A stretch of DNA of 64,000 nt from Syntrophomonadaceae bacterium (GTDB lineage Bacteria; Bacillota; PH28-bin88). The DNA is taken from assembly GCA_018333865.1 (NCBI GenBank), contig JAGXSE010000066.1, positions 130,919 to 194,918 of the forward strand, in the 5' to 3' direction. The notes under the pieces are model-generated. The model ran no database searches and had not been told where the DNA came from. It worked only from the letters and a program-made list of their open reading frames with translations. Shown piece by piece: positions 15,269-24,375 of this stretch; within the stretch, counting starts at the first letter, position 1; each line of letters begins with the position of its first letter. Position numbers and translations under genes: made by a program.

Positions 15269-17095
15269 TTATTCGACAGTTACACTTTTGGCGAGATTTC
15301 TGGGTTTATCAACGTCGCAGTCCCGGCAGATAGCGGCGTAGTAGGCCAATAACTGCAGGGGCACCACGGTAAGGACCGGTGTGATCAGGGGGTTAGCCTC
15401 CGGCAGGTAGAAGACTTCGTCCACTGCTTTGGCGATTTCTTTGCTGCCCGGAAGTGTGAGGGCGGTGACATAGGCACCGCGGGCCTTAACCTCGGTGATG
15501 TTGCTGACCATTTTGTCATAGAGGTCGGGTTGGGTGGCCAGGGCAATTACCGGCACTCCTTCAGTTATCAGGGCCAGGGTACCGTGTTTAAGCTCGCCGG
15601 CAGCATAGGCCTCGGCATGGATATAGGAAATTTCCTTCAATTTCAGTGAGCCTTCTAAAGCTACGGCATAGTCCAGGCCCCGGCCGATGAAGAAAGCATC
15701 ATCCCATTGGGATATTCTTTCCGCCCATTTCTTGATCGTACTTTCTTGGGCCAGCACATCGTGGACCTGCTGGGGAAGGCTCTGCAATGCCTTTGCCAGT
15801 TCTACGGCTGCCTCAGGAGCAATAGTCCCCCTGGCCTGACCCAGGAAGCCGGCCAGGAGATACATCGCTTCCAACTGGGTGATATAGGCCTTGGTTGAAG
15901 CTACGGCTATTTCCGGTCCGGCCATGGTATAGATCACATCATGGGCTTCCCGGGCAATCGAACTCCCCACCACGTTGGTGACTGCAACTACCCGCGAGCC
16001 CCGTTGTTTGGCGGCCCTTAAACCGGCCAGGGTATCTGCGGTTTCACCCGACTGGCTGATAATCACTGTTAAGGTGTTCTCATCTACCAGAGGATCCCGG
16101 TAGCGAAACTCGGAGGCAATATCCACTTCTACCGGCATCCGCACCAGTTTTTCCATGATATATTTACCGACAATCCCGGCATGAGCAGCTGTTCCGCAGG
16201 CCACGACTGCAACTTTTTGCAGGGAGCGGATCTGGGCCAAAGTGAGTCTTACTTCCGGCAAGAGGACCGTGCCGTCTTCTTTCAGCCTGCCGCCAATCGT
16301 ATCCCGCAAGGCCCGGGGCTGCTCATGGATCTCCTTTAACATAAAGTGGGGATACCCGGCCTTTTCCGCTGCCTGCAGGTCCCACTGCACATAGAAGGGT
16401 TTTCTGGTAACCTGCTGTCCGTTTTGATCATAAACGGTCGCATCTGCCGCAGTCAGCACTGCTACTTCGTGGTCTTCCAGGATCAGGGCATTTCTGGTAT
16501 GGTTTAAAAGGGCCGGAATGTCGGATGCCAGGAAGGTTTCTCCCTGCCCCAAGCCAATAATCAGGGGGACGTCTTTTCGCACCGCTACAATTTTCTCAGG
16601 ATCCTTGGCACACAAGACTGCCATGGCATAGGAGCCTTCCAGCCTGGCGACGGCCTGCTGGACGGCAGCCAAAAGGTCCCCCTGGTAGAACTGTTCTACT
16701 AAGTGAGGTAAGACTTCGGTATCGGTTTCCGAGCGAAAAGAATGCCCCTGTTCAAGCAGCCACTCTTTTAAAGGCTGGAAGTTTTCGATTATCCCGTTAT
16801 GGACAACGGCGATTTGCCCCTGGCAATCCAAATGGGGATGGGCATTGCTGTCGGATGGCTTTCCGTGGGTAGCCCACCGGGTATGGCCAATCCCGATACT
16901 GCCTTCAGGCGTTTCCCCATTTAAAGCTTCCGCCAGCGAACTTAGTTTTCCCTCCTTTTTCACTACTTTCAACTGCTGTTCTTCCATCGCCACGATCCCT
17001 GCCGAATCATAGCCTCGATATTCTAATTTTTTTAAACCCTCCAGCAAGATTGGGGCAGCTTGCTGGTGGCCTACATAACCAACGATACCGCACAT
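15269..17095 (-). CDS. glmS: Glutamine-fructose-6-phosphate aminotransferase (isomerizing)
   Basis: 608 residues from MCGIVGYVGHQ. This enzyme makes glucosamine-6-phosphate from fructose-6-phosphate and glutamine, the first step toward UDP-GlcNAc. Cys2 after processing is the glutaminase nucleophile, which fixes the start at 17095; GGGAG lies eight bases upstream, and a GTG three codons earlier would mask the Cys. The N-terminal half has GHTRWATHG and ETDTEVLPHL. The C-terminal SIS domains have SQSGETADT and the ending DKPRNLAKSVTVE, the usual C-terminus. Expression is controlled by the glmS ribozyme at about 17311-17475, which here is about 215 bp away from the start. Confidence 0.97.
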   Translation of the reverse strand: MCGIVGYVGHQQAAPILLEGLKKLEYRGYDSAGIVAMEEQQLKVVKKEGKLSSLAEALNGETPEGSIGIGHTRWATHGKPSDSNAHPHLDCQGQIAVVHNGIIENFQPLKEWLLEQGHSFRSETDTEVLPHLVEQFYQGDLLAAVQQAVARLEGSYAMAVLCAKDPEKIVAVRKDVPLIIGLGQGETFLASDIPALLNHTRNALILEDHEVAVLTAADATVYDQNGQQVTRKPFYVQWDLQAAEKAGYPHFMLKEIHEQPRALRDTIGGRLKEDGTVLLPEVRLTLAQIRSLQKVAVVACGTAAHAGIVGKYIMEKLVRMPVEVDIASEFRYRDPLVDENTLTVIISQSGETADTLAGLRAAKQRGSRVVAVTNVVGSSIAREAHDVIYTMAGPEIAVASTKAYITQLEAMYLLAGFLGQARGTIAPEAAVELAKALQSLPQQVHDVLAQESTIKKWAERISQWDDAFFIGRGLDYAVALEGSLKLKEISYIHAEAYAAGELKHGTLALITEGVPVIALATQPDLYDKMVSNITEVKARGAYVTALTLPGSKEIAKAVDEVFYLPEANPLITPVLTVVPLQLLAYYAAICRDCDVDKPRNLAKSVTVE

Positions 17096-17109
17096 GGGGT
17101 TCACTCCCT

Positions 17110-17305
17110 TTTTTATTATCTAGACTTAGCATTCAGTAGTCAGACCCCCACGCCACCTATGGCGGCACCATCAGAGGAACGAAAATGGGGTCTATTTTCA
17201 GGGCAGTAGTCAGTATTCAGTAGCAAGTAGCCTGTCGTAAGAGACGCAGAGTTTGCCCTCTTTGTACTTTTAAATTCTGACCACTGAATTCTGAATACTG
17301 ATTTC
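17110..17305. repeat. Inverted-repeat-bounded insert between glmS and its ribozyme
   Basis: A stretch with repeated gcagtagtcagtattcagtag-type units: cattcagtagtcag at about 17129, cagtattcagtag at about 17211 and, inverted, ctgaattctgaatactg at about 17284-17300. The opposed ends (cagtagtcag versus ctgaccactg) suggest a MITE-like element or the ends of a decayed insertion. It separates the ribozyme from the glmS coding region. No gene is present. Confidence 0.55.
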
Positions 17306-17310
17306 ATGTT

Positions 17311-17475
17311 TGGTCACCAACACCCTTTGGCGCCGGGATTGCTCCCGGAATTTGCGGTGTCTTTCCGGCCTGACCGGGCCGAGGGGCATCCGCCGATTTT
17401 CGATCAACCCCTACCTCGTCAACCACTCCGTCAAAAACCTTTGCCGGGTGGTTCAGGCGCTTACTGGGGCAAACT
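17311..17475 (-). ncRNA. glmS ribozyme-riboswitch
   Basis: The minus strand contains the conserved glmS core in order: AGCGCCTGAACCACCCGG, GACGAGGTAGGGGTTGATC, CGGCGGATGCCCC, then CCGCAAATTCCGGGAGCAA followed by CGGCGCCAAAGGGTGTT. The known self-cleavage site, just before GCGCC, would lie between 17461 and 17460. Binding of glucosamine-6-phosphate triggers cleavage and loss of the glmS message. The match is unambiguous by eye. Confidence 0.95.
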
Positions 17476-17547
17476 GGCTTCTCACTAAATCACCCCTTTC
17501 ATAGTTCTTGCACTTTTTGGCATCACCTCCTTCACTTCTGAATAGCA

Positions 17548-18885
17548 CTACAGCCTCTTGGCAGCCTCCGCTATTCCCCCTACTAACCGCTCCAATTGGG
17601 CCTGATCCGGGCCCTCGGCCATAATGCGGAGCAGGGACTCGGTACCGGAGGGCCGCACCAGCAAACGGCCCTGACTCCCTAAGATTTGTTCAGCCCGGGC
17701 CAATGCCGCCATTAATTCCGGATCAGATAGAGCCTTGGTTTTGTCCTTCACCGGCACATTAACTAAGACCTGTGGGAATTTGGTCATCTGGGCTGCCAAC
17801 TCAGCCAGGCTGCGGGAAGAGCTGGCCATGATCCTGATGAGCTGCAGGCCGGTCAAAAGGCCGTCCCCGGTGGTATTGTGCTCCAGGGAAATAATGTGGC
17901 CGGACTGTTCGCCGCCCAGCACGGCCTTGCTATGCAGCATTTCTTCTAAAACATAACGGTCGCCTACTTTAGTTTTTTTAGCCTTGATGCCGGCTTTTTC
18001 TAATGCCTGAAAAAGCCCCAGGTTGCTCATTACTGTAACCACAACAGTATTGCCGGCCAGTTTTTGATGCTGCTGCAAGTCCAAAGCATAGGCGACTAAG
18101 ATTTGGTCGCCGTCTACCAGATTGCCATTGGCATCCACCGCCAGCACCCGGTCGGCATCCCCGTCGAAGGCCAGGCCTAAATCAGCGCCTTTTTCCACTA
18201 CGGCGTGGCAGAGCGCCTCCGGATGGGTAGAACCGCACCCGGCGTTAATATTTACCCCATCAGGCATGTTAAAAATTGGATACACCTGCAGGCCCAAAGA
18301 TTCCAATAGTCGCGGCGCTACACTGCTAGCTGCCCCATTCGCGCAATCTACAACAACCTTAATTCCGGCAGCATTATTAACTGTTCTGTGTAAGGAATCC
18401 AGATAGAGTTCGATTGCCTCAATCTGATCGGTAACCTGTCCGATTCTATCAGCGGTAGGGCGGGGCAAATTATCTGCCTCAGCAAGAACCAGTTTTTCAA
18501 TTTCCAGTTCCAATGCATCGGGCAGTTTATAGCCGTTACCGGCAAAGAATTTGATGCCGTTATCACTGTAATGGTTGTGGGAAGCCGAAATCATTACACC
18601 GGCAGTGGCTGCCAGGGCTTTTGTCAAATAGGCCAAGGCCGGGGTAGGCAAAATACCCAGGTTGATCACTTTTGCTCCTACAGAACAAAGACCAGCAGTC
18701 AAAGCTGCCTGCAGCATATCCCCCGAGATGCGAGTGTCCCTGCCTACGGCAATAGTTGGTCTCGTTGTTGCCTTGGCCAGAACATCGGCCCCTGCCCTGC
18801 CCAACCGGTAAGCCAGTTCCGGAGTTAAGTCCTTGTTTGCCACTCCTCTTACGCCATCAGTACCAAATAATGTCACTTTTGTCAA
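17548..18885 (-). CDS. glmM: Phosphoglucosamine mutase
   Basis: 445 residues, the normal length. It interconverts glucosamine-6-phosphate and glucosamine-1-phosphate. Visible motifs are FGTDGVRG at the N-terminus, the phosphoserine loop MISASHNHYSDNG, the Mg loop AFDGDADR and the phosphate-binding RPSGTESLLRIM near the C-terminus. The start is TTG at 18885 close to GGAGG, or GTG three codons on; the difference is small. It follows cdaA and cdaR in the common Firmicute order, but an FAD oxidoreductase gene is inserted between cdaR and glmM. Confidence 0.96.
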   Translation of the reverse strand: MTKVTLFGTDGVRGVANKDLTPELAYRLGRAGADVLAKATTRPTIAVGRDTRISGDMLQAALTAGLCSVGAKVINLGILPTPALAYLTKALAATAGVMISASHNHYSDNGIKFFAGNGYKLPDALELEIEKLVLAEADNLPRPTADRIGQVTDQIEAIELYLDSLHRTVNNAAGIKVVVDCANGAASSVAPRLLESLGLQVYPIFNMPDGVNINAGCGSTHPEALCHAVVEKGADLGLAFDGDADRVLAVDANGNLVDGDQILVAYALDLQQHQKLAGNTVVVTVMSNLGLFQALEKAGIKAKKTKVGDRYVLEEMLHSKAVLGGEQSGHIISLEHNTTGDGLLTGLQLIRIMASSSRSLAELAAQMTKFPQVLVNVPVKDKTKALSDPELMAALARAEQILGSQGRLLVRPSGTESLLRIMAEGPDQAQLERLVGGIAEAAKRL

Positions 18886-18897
18886 GTACCTCCTCTG

Positions 18898-20517
18898 TCA
18901 GATCTGTTTTTCAGGCAGAGTATACCGCCGGATGATCGCCTCAGCCACCTTGATGCCATCTACGGCAGCGCTGATTATTCCTCCGGCATAACCAGCGCCC
19001 TCACCTGCCGGATACAGGCCTGGTGTATTAATAGAACAGCAATCTTCATCCCTCAGGATACGCAAGGGGGCAGAAGTGCGGGTTTCTACCCCGGTTAATA
19101 CGGCCTTATCCTTGGCAAACCCGCTGATCTTGCGATCAAAATCCTGCAAGGCTTCCGCCAATACTTCCCCGATTTCCTTTGGCAGGATTTCTCTTAAGTT
19201 TGCGGGAACGGTCCCGGGTAAATAACTGGGAATAAGGCCCGGAGGCAGTTGTGACGGCTGGCGGTCCGCCAAAAAATCCGCCACTGGTTGCACAGGTGCC
19301 TTAAATCCGCCTCCGCCAGCACTGAAAGCTGATCTTTCCAAAGCCCTCTGAAAATAGATGCCGGCCAGAGGATGTCCGGAATTGAAGTCTACTTTGTCTA
19401 CGTTTACTACCACTGCGCTGTTGGCAACCCCCGTTGCCCGGTCATGCCTACTCATCCCATTTGTTACCACCCCTGCAGTTTCAGAGGCAGCAGCCACAAC
19501 CTGACCACCGGGGCACATACAAAAAGTATAGGCATTGCGCTGATGTTGCCTGCTGTGGCAAGTTAAATGGTAATCAGCGGGACCAAGCTTCGGATGACCG
19601 GCAAAATCGCCATACTGGGAATGGTCAATCAGGGATTGGGGATGCTCAATCCTTAGACCGATGGCAAATGGTTTTTGTTCCATTGCGACTTCATGTTCTA
19701 ATAGCCAGCTGTAAGTATCTCTGGCACTGTGGCCGATAGCCATTACCACTGCACCGGCAGGAATTTCTTTGTTTCTATTAACTGTTATTCCCACCACTCG
19801 CCGGTTTTTCTCCTGCAAAAGTCCAGTTGCCCTGGCCCCAAACTGCACCCGTCCTCCCATCTGCAATAACTGCCGGCGAAGTCCTTCCACCACTTCGCGC
19901 AGGATATCAGTACCGATATGGGGCTTGTGGAGCCATGTAATCTCTTCCGGAGCCCCTGCCGCAACCAAGCGGTTCAGTACTTCATCCACCCGGTGATCTT
20001 TAATGCGGGTTGTCAGTTTGCCATCAGAGAAGGTGCCGGCTCCCCCTTCACCAAACTGGACATTAGATTCCAAATTAAGTTCACCGGTCTGCCAAAAATT
20101 GAGCACGTCCCGGGTCCGCTGTCTTACCTCCGGGCCTCGTTCCAATAACAGCGGGCGGTAACCAAACTCAGCCAGTTTCAGGGCAGCAAAAATCCCTGCC
20201 GGGCCGGCGCCTATTACAACCGGAGGCCAAGCCAGGGGTTGACTTCCTCTGTTCAGAGGCAGGGTTGGTCTTTCGTTAATCAATCCTACACCCGGCAGGT
20301 TTTTACCCAGCACTTTCCGGCCAACGGCTTCCTTTACCAGCACCTCGACAGTATAAACGAAACCTATCTGCCTCCGCCGTGCATCAACAGATTGCCGGAG
20401 TACCCATAGGCTGTGGATGTTTTCCGGGCTGATGCCTATCCTCTTTGCTACCCCTGTTAATATATCCTCCCGGCTGTGCTCAAGTTCCAGCCGCAGTTCC
20501 GCTATCCTTAACTTCAT
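18898..20517 (-). CDS. NAD(P)/FAD-dependent oxidoreductase
   Basis: 539 residues. An N-terminal domain of about 95 residues (KLRIAELRLELEHSRED) precedes the FAD-binding motif VVIGAGPAGIFAALKLAEFG. Further family features are QFGEGGAGTFSDGKL, MAIGHSARDTY, and the C-terminal FAD segment GLYPAGEGAGYAGGIISAAVDG. This is the widespread uncharacterised 'FAD-dependent dehydrogenase' family (COG2509 type). No function is known with certainty. It lies between cdaR and glmM with 12 bp to glmM, so the pair is likely cotranscribed. Confidence 0.85.
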   Translation of the reverse strand: MKLRIAELRLELEHSREDILTGVAKRIGISPENIHSLWVLRQSVDARRRQIGFVYTVEVLVKEAVGRKVLGKNLPGVGLINERPTLPLNRGSQPLAWPPVVIGAGPAGIFAALKLAEFGYRPLLLERGPEVRQRTRDVLNFWQTGELNLESNVQFGEGGAGTFSDGKLTTRIKDHRVDEVLNRLVAAGAPEEITWLHKPHIGTDILREVVEGLRRQLLQMGGRVQFGARATGLLQEKNRRVVGITVNRNKEIPAGAVVMAIGHSARDTYSWLLEHEVAMEQKPFAIGLRIEHPQSLIDHSQYGDFAGHPKLGPADYHLTCHSRQHQRNAYTFCMCPGGQVVAAASETAGVVTNGMSRHDRATGVANSAVVVNVDKVDFNSGHPLAGIYFQRALERSAFSAGGGGFKAPVQPVADFLADRQPSQLPPGLIPSYLPGTVPANLREILPKEIGEVLAEALQDFDRKISGFAKDKAVLTGVETRTSAPLRILRDEDCCSINTPGLYPAGEGAGYAGGIISAAVDGIKVAEAIIRRYTLPEKQI

Positions 20518-20599
20518 GCTCTTAACTACACCTCAAAAGAAACATTATCAACAATTTCCCGTCTAAATTACTAGCATCCCTAGGGGTGACAATAATATG

Positions 20600-20641
20600 C
20601 CCGGGTGAGGCTTAGCATAGTGGCATCCTATGTCACCCGGG
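20600..20641. repeat. Strong intergenic hairpin without T-run
   Basis: CCCGGGTGA (20600-20608) pairs perfectly with TCACCCGGG (20633-20641), and CATAG/CTATG can extend the inner stem. There is no U-tract on either side, so it is not a typical terminator. It may be a REP-like palindrome or an RNA-processing element between cdaR and the FAD oxidoreductase. Confidence 0.5.
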
Positions 20642-20715
20642 GTAGAAAGGTGCCTCAAGCTGCACTGTTTTTGATCAAATTCAATTCAAGAACCGTCCCT
20701 GGATTTACCCTGGAT

Positions 20716-21648
20716 TTACCTCTGAAGGGGGGCGATTTCAATAATTGCCTTTACCGGGCGGATTAAAACAGCCTCAACATTCTCCGGCAAAGCTAAAGGG
20801 ATATCCTGCACCACATCAGTATTGGAGCCATTTAGCTCAATAGGAACAGTCAAAACATAATCAATCGCATCCAGCAATGCCTGTTCTCCGGTAATAGTAA
20901 CCACATCGGGTTCTAAAATAATTCTTTTAACATGGTGGCCCCTGGCAGGGTTTCCTTTTACGTTTGCACGAATACGGACAACTTTTTCAGGCATCTCTCT
21001 GATTACTGGAATGATTACTTCCACCGACATCGGGTTTAAATTAACCCAATCCCAGGCCCTGCTGCCCTCCTTCTCTGAGGCCACTCGCACTGGCAGTTCG
21101 CGGCGGATAGTATTCCTGGTTCCATCAAGATTAATCGCAACATAGGCTGTATTAATCTGCTCCAGGTAACCCCCCGGCCCGGTAACCACAACTTCCGCTG
21201 GCCGGATCACCGGTTCCCTGGCCTTATAACCGGAAGCAGCTCTCCCTTCAAAGGTAACCATTACCGGCACCTGCTTTTCCCTCAGATTGTCCACTGTAAT
21301 GCTGGCCTGGGTTGGTGTAATATTAACCAAACTTACTCCCGAAGGCAGGGAAACCTGCACCTGGAGCAAGTGGACCCCCTCCTTGAACTGGCTCATCTCC
21401 ACAAAGGCTTGAATATCCCTTGAGGTAACATCCCGGATCAATCCTTCCCTGCCCTCGATGCGGATATTTACTATATTAGGCCCTTCTGACACCACTAAAT
21501 CCGCTGGGAGATGGCGGACTTCCAAAGGAACTGTAAGCACATGCTCTACTGCCGGATTTTTATCTTCAGCTACATATATCCAAAGCCCAAGAGCCAGCAG
21601 AATAGACAAAATCCGGTACAGCATGTTGGTACGGAACCAGGCGCCCAT
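20716..21648 (-). CDS. cdaR: CdaR/YbbR-domain regulator of diadenylate cyclase
   Basis: 310 residues. One N-terminal membrane segment (YRILSILLALGLWIYVA, about 11-27) is followed by extracellular YbbR-type repeats, recognised by VPLEVRHLP, VPVMVTFEG and VPIELNG. CdaR anchors to the membrane and modulates CdaA. It begins 3 bp after the cdaA stop, so the two are coupled. Order cdaA-cdaR-glmM is standard in Firmicutes. Confidence 0.92.
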   Translation of the reverse strand: MGAWFRTNMLYRILSILLALGLWIYVAEDKNPAVEHVLTVPLEVRHLPADLVVSEGPNIVNIRIEGREGLIRDVTSRDIQAFVEMSQFKEGVHLLQVQVSLPSGVSLVNITPTQASITVDNLREKQVPVMVTFEGRAASGYKAREPVIRPAEVVVTGPGGYLEQINTAYVAINLDGTRNTIRRELPVRVASEKEGSRAWDWVNLNPMSVEVIIPVIREMPEKVVRIRANVKGNPARGHHVKRIILEPDVVTITGEQALLDAIDYVLTVPIELNGSNTDVVQDIPLALPENVEAVLIRPVKAIIEIAPLQR

Positions 21649-21651
21649 AGG

Positions 21652-22476
21652 CTATGACCTCCAATGCCAGAAAGAATGGTTGCTATTGTTTTTAGGCAGC
21701 AAAAGGTTCTCCAGCATTTCCTTCAGGTTTTTTTCATCAAGGTACCGGGTTAAACGGCCCTCATCAGCCACAGAGATGGTACCGGTTTCTTCAGATACTA
21801 CGATCGCAACCGCATCAGAAATTTCCGTAATCCCCAAAGCAGCCCGATGCCTGGTTCCCAGCTGCTTGCTCAGGTAAGGGATATCGGTTAAAGGTAGAAA
21901 ACAGGCAGCAGCAACCAGTCTGTCACCTCTGATTATTGAGGCCCCATCATGAAAAGGGGTATTCGGGGAAAAAATATTTACGAGCAGTTCGCTGGACAAA
22001 AATCCATCCACCTTGATGCCTGTTTCAATATAATCATTAAGACCGATTTCTCTTTCTATTACTATCAGCGCTCCGGTCTTGGTCTTGGCCAAAACTTGTA
22101 CAGCTCTGATTATTTCATTAATCAGGCGAGACATGTCTTCAACACCCAGGAAGGTGATGGAACCAGAGAAAAGCTTGCCCCGGCCTAACCGCTCTAAAGC
22201 CCGGCGCAGCTCCGGCTGGAACACCACCGGTAAGGCCACAAGAATAATTAATTGCAGCTGAGATAAAACCCACCCGATAGTTGCCAGATTAAGGGCCTTG
22301 GCCAGGAAAGCAGCAATAACCAGCACAACCAGGCCCTTGATGAGCTGAACAGCTCTGGTTCCCTTAATCAGCATAATCAATTTATAGATGAAAAAAGCCA
22401 CCAGGCTGACGTCAAGGATGAGGCGCAAGACATCCAGCAAATCAAAAGTCTTGATATATGACCAAAGGGTCATCAT
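21652..22476 (-). CDS. cdaA: Diadenylate cyclase (c-di-AMP synthase)
   Basis: 274 residues from MMTLWSYIKTF. Three membrane helices (about 15-80) precede the DAC domain with FHDGASIIRGDR and GTRHRAALGITE, which hold the catalytic DGA and RHR motifs. The enzyme makes c-di-AMP from two ATP and controls cell-wall and potassium balance. The start at 22476 follows GGAGGTGTTAGA; the longer open frame upstream has no ribosome site. First gene of the cdaA-cdaR unit and divergent from the DUF881 genes. Confidence 0.95.
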   Translation of the reverse strand: MMTLWSYIKTFDLLDVLRLILDVSLVAFFIYKLIMLIKGTRAVQLIKGLVVLVIAAFLAKALNLATIGWVLSQLQLIILVALPVVFQPELRRALERLGRGKLFSGSITFLGVEDMSRLINEIIRAVQVLAKTKTGALIVIEREIGLNDYIETGIKVDGFLSSELLVNIFSPNTPFHDGASIIRGDRLVAAACFLPLTDIPYLSKQLGTRHRAALGITEISDAVAIVVSEETGTISVADEGRLTRYLDEKNLKEMLENLLLPKNNSNHSFWHWRS

Positions 22477-22692
22477 TCTAACACCTCCAACCTTGAGACA
22501 CTTACAATTATTATGCCATATAAAACAAAGCAAACAACCTGTTTGACTGTAAATCTTTTCGACAATTTACAGGTCATTTCCTTGTAGTCCAATAAATTTA
22601 CCGCAGTATATTTCTGGATTGTTTCAACTTATTGTTAGTTGCCGAGTTGTGCTGATTAAGTTAAAATTGAGGCAATAGGGGGGGGGTAGCAA

Positions 22693-23433
22693 ATGGCCAA
22701 TAAACGCCGAGGGCAAATTTATTTAACTATTTTATGCATAGTTACCGGCATGTTAATTGCGTGGCAGTATGCACTGACTGTTTCTGCGTCGGCAGGTGCC
22801 CCCAAAGGCAGGAACGCGATGCTTGTTTCGGTGATTGAAGGACTGGAAGCCGAAACATTAGTGTTGCAAGAAAAAATCCTTGACCTAAGGAAGCAGCTCG
22901 ATGCCCTCCACGACGCCCAACTGGATGACGAAGAGGAAATCACTGGTTTGCAGGAAGAACTGCAGTGGCTACGCAGCATCGCGGCCTTAACAGAGGTGCA
23001 TGGCCCGGGTATTACTGTCACTTTAGATGACAATGTGGCCGGTTCAAACGCAGCAAGGAATCTGCCGGACTATAACCCAAACAATTTTATCATTCATGAC
23101 AAGAATATTTTATACCTGGTAAACGAGATCAGGCGGGCAGGGGCTGAGGCTATTGCCATCAACAATCAACGAATAGTTGCTGTTTCCGATATTCGCTGTG
23201 TCGGGCCGGTTATTTTCGTAAACTCTACCCGGATGGCTCCGCCTTATATTATCCAGGCTATCGGCGACCCTGAGCGCCTGGAAAAACTCGTATCCATGGG
23301 AGAGGAATTCACCTATTTAAAATATAAGGATTTTCCGATTAGGCTGGTAAGGGAAACAGTAATCTCTCTCCCGGCATATATCGGCGGTTATAGCCTGAAC
23401 AGTGTCCAAAAAGCGCCGGAAGGAGGATCCTAG
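22693..23433 (+). CDS. DUF881 protein
   Basis: 246 residues. A signal-anchor helix (IYLTILCIVTGMLIAWQYAL) is followed by a coiled coil (about 45-95) and the DUF881 domain with VHGPGITVTLDDN, NEIRRAGAEAIAINNQRI and AIGDPERLEKL. DUF881 proteins are common near division or cell-wall genes in Firmicutes; function is unknown. A run of nine G residues (22678-22686) stands where the ribosome site should be. The last base of its stop is the first base of the next gene. Confidence 0.9.
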   Translation: MANKRRGQIYLTILCIVTGMLIAWQYALTVSASAGAPKGRNAMLVSVIEGLEAETLVLQEKILDLRKQLDALHDAQLDDEEEITGLQEELQWLRSIAALTEVHGPGITVTLDDNVAGSNAARNLPDYNPNNFIIHDKNILYLVNEIRRAGAEAIAINNQRIVAVSDIRCVGPVIFVNSTRMAPPYIIQAIGDPERLEKLVSMGEEFTYLKYKDFPIRLVRETVISLPAYIGGYSLNSVQKAPEGGS

Positions 23434-24206
23434 TGGCAATTAATAACAAAAGGTCTCCTCTGGCAAGGTGGCAGGTAACTTTTACAATTGTCCTGCTATT
23501 TACGGGGATTATGCTTTCGATGCAATTCCGCACCCAGCAGGACTTCCGGCAAACCCTGGCTGCCCAGAAAACTGAAGACTTGGTAGTAATTTGGAAAAGA
23601 CTGCTGGACAAAAGAGAGCGACTAGAGCAGGAAGTTGAAGGGCTCCGGAGAGAAAAGCTGCTTTTAGAGCAAAAGTCAACTGCCGGTTTGGATTCCCTTT
23701 CTCAGGTAACAGCTGGCTTGGAACGATTACGGATGTCTCAGGGATTAATCCCGGTGAAAGGACCTGGTGTCACCATCACGCTTATTGGCGACGCCCCTCT
23801 TTTATATCTGGACTTAGTAGATTTAGTTAATGAGTTGTGGGCTAGCGGAGCCGAAGCAATGGCCATCAACGACCACCGGCTCATTTCTGCCTCTGCTTTT
23901 GACGACAGGGAAGGAATCGATAATATTTATATCACAGTCAATGGGGAACGGCTGTACTTCCCGATAGTGGTGAAAGCCATCGGGGATCCGCCTACACTGC
24001 AAACAGGTTTAAGCTTCCCGGGAGGTATCGTCGATAACTTCCGCACCTACGGAATTACCCTGAATATTCAGCAGCACACGGAATTAATAATTCCGTCGGC
24101 GAAAAATTTATCTTCCTGGATCCATGCCCAGGCAGGACCCGCGCCACCTCCGCCGCCCCCGCAGCTAAATCAGGAAGTTGTTTCCGGGGAAACGGCCAAA
24201 CCATAG
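23433..24206 (+). CDS. DUF881 protein, second copy
   Basis: 257 residues starting with GTG at 23433 behind GGAGGATCCTA. It has the same layout as its neighbour: a membrane anchor (VTFTIVLLFTGIMLSM), a coiled coil (about 40-90) and a DUF881 core (PVKGPGVTITLIGD, VNELWASGAEAMAINDHRL, VKAIGDPPTLQTGL). A proline-rich tail ends the protein. The two genes are a tandem duplication and are followed by a strong terminator. Confidence 0.9.
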   Translation: MAINNKRSPLARWQVTFTIVLLFTGIMLSMQFRTQQDFRQTLAAQKTEDLVVIWKRLLDKRERLEQEVEGLRREKLLLEQKSTAGLDSLSQVTAGLERLRMSQGLIPVKGPGVTITLIGDAPLLYLDLVDLVNELWASGAEAMAINDHRLISASAFDDREGIDNIYITVNGERLYFPIVVKAIGDPPTLQTGLSFPGGIVDNFRTYGITLNIQQHTELIIPSAKNLSSWIHAQAGPAPPPPPPQLNQEVVSGETAKP

Positions 24207-24268
24207 CACAGGACTAAGACCAGCCCCATCAGCCGGCACCAATTACAAATCCCTATGGGGCCATACCC

Positions 24269-24313
24269 GCCGGACCTAATGCAACCTTGGTTGCGGAAGG
24301 CTCCGGCTTTTTT
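24269..24313 (+). terminator. Rho-independent terminator after the DUF881 genes
   Basis: GCCGGA (24269-24274) pairs with TCCGGC (24302-24307), with an inner CAACC/GGTTG stem, followed by six T residues. It separates the rightward DUF881 genes from the convergent GTPase gene. Confidence 0.85.
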
Positions 24314-24375
24314 AATATCAGAACCGCGCCTGCGATTGGTTATACGTCTACCCCTTGACGTTTTGACCAACTATT

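Noticed and set aside
17306-17504. Plus-strand open frames over the glmS leader
   Set aside because: They lie inside the glmS ribozyme, whose RNA structure explains the sequence.
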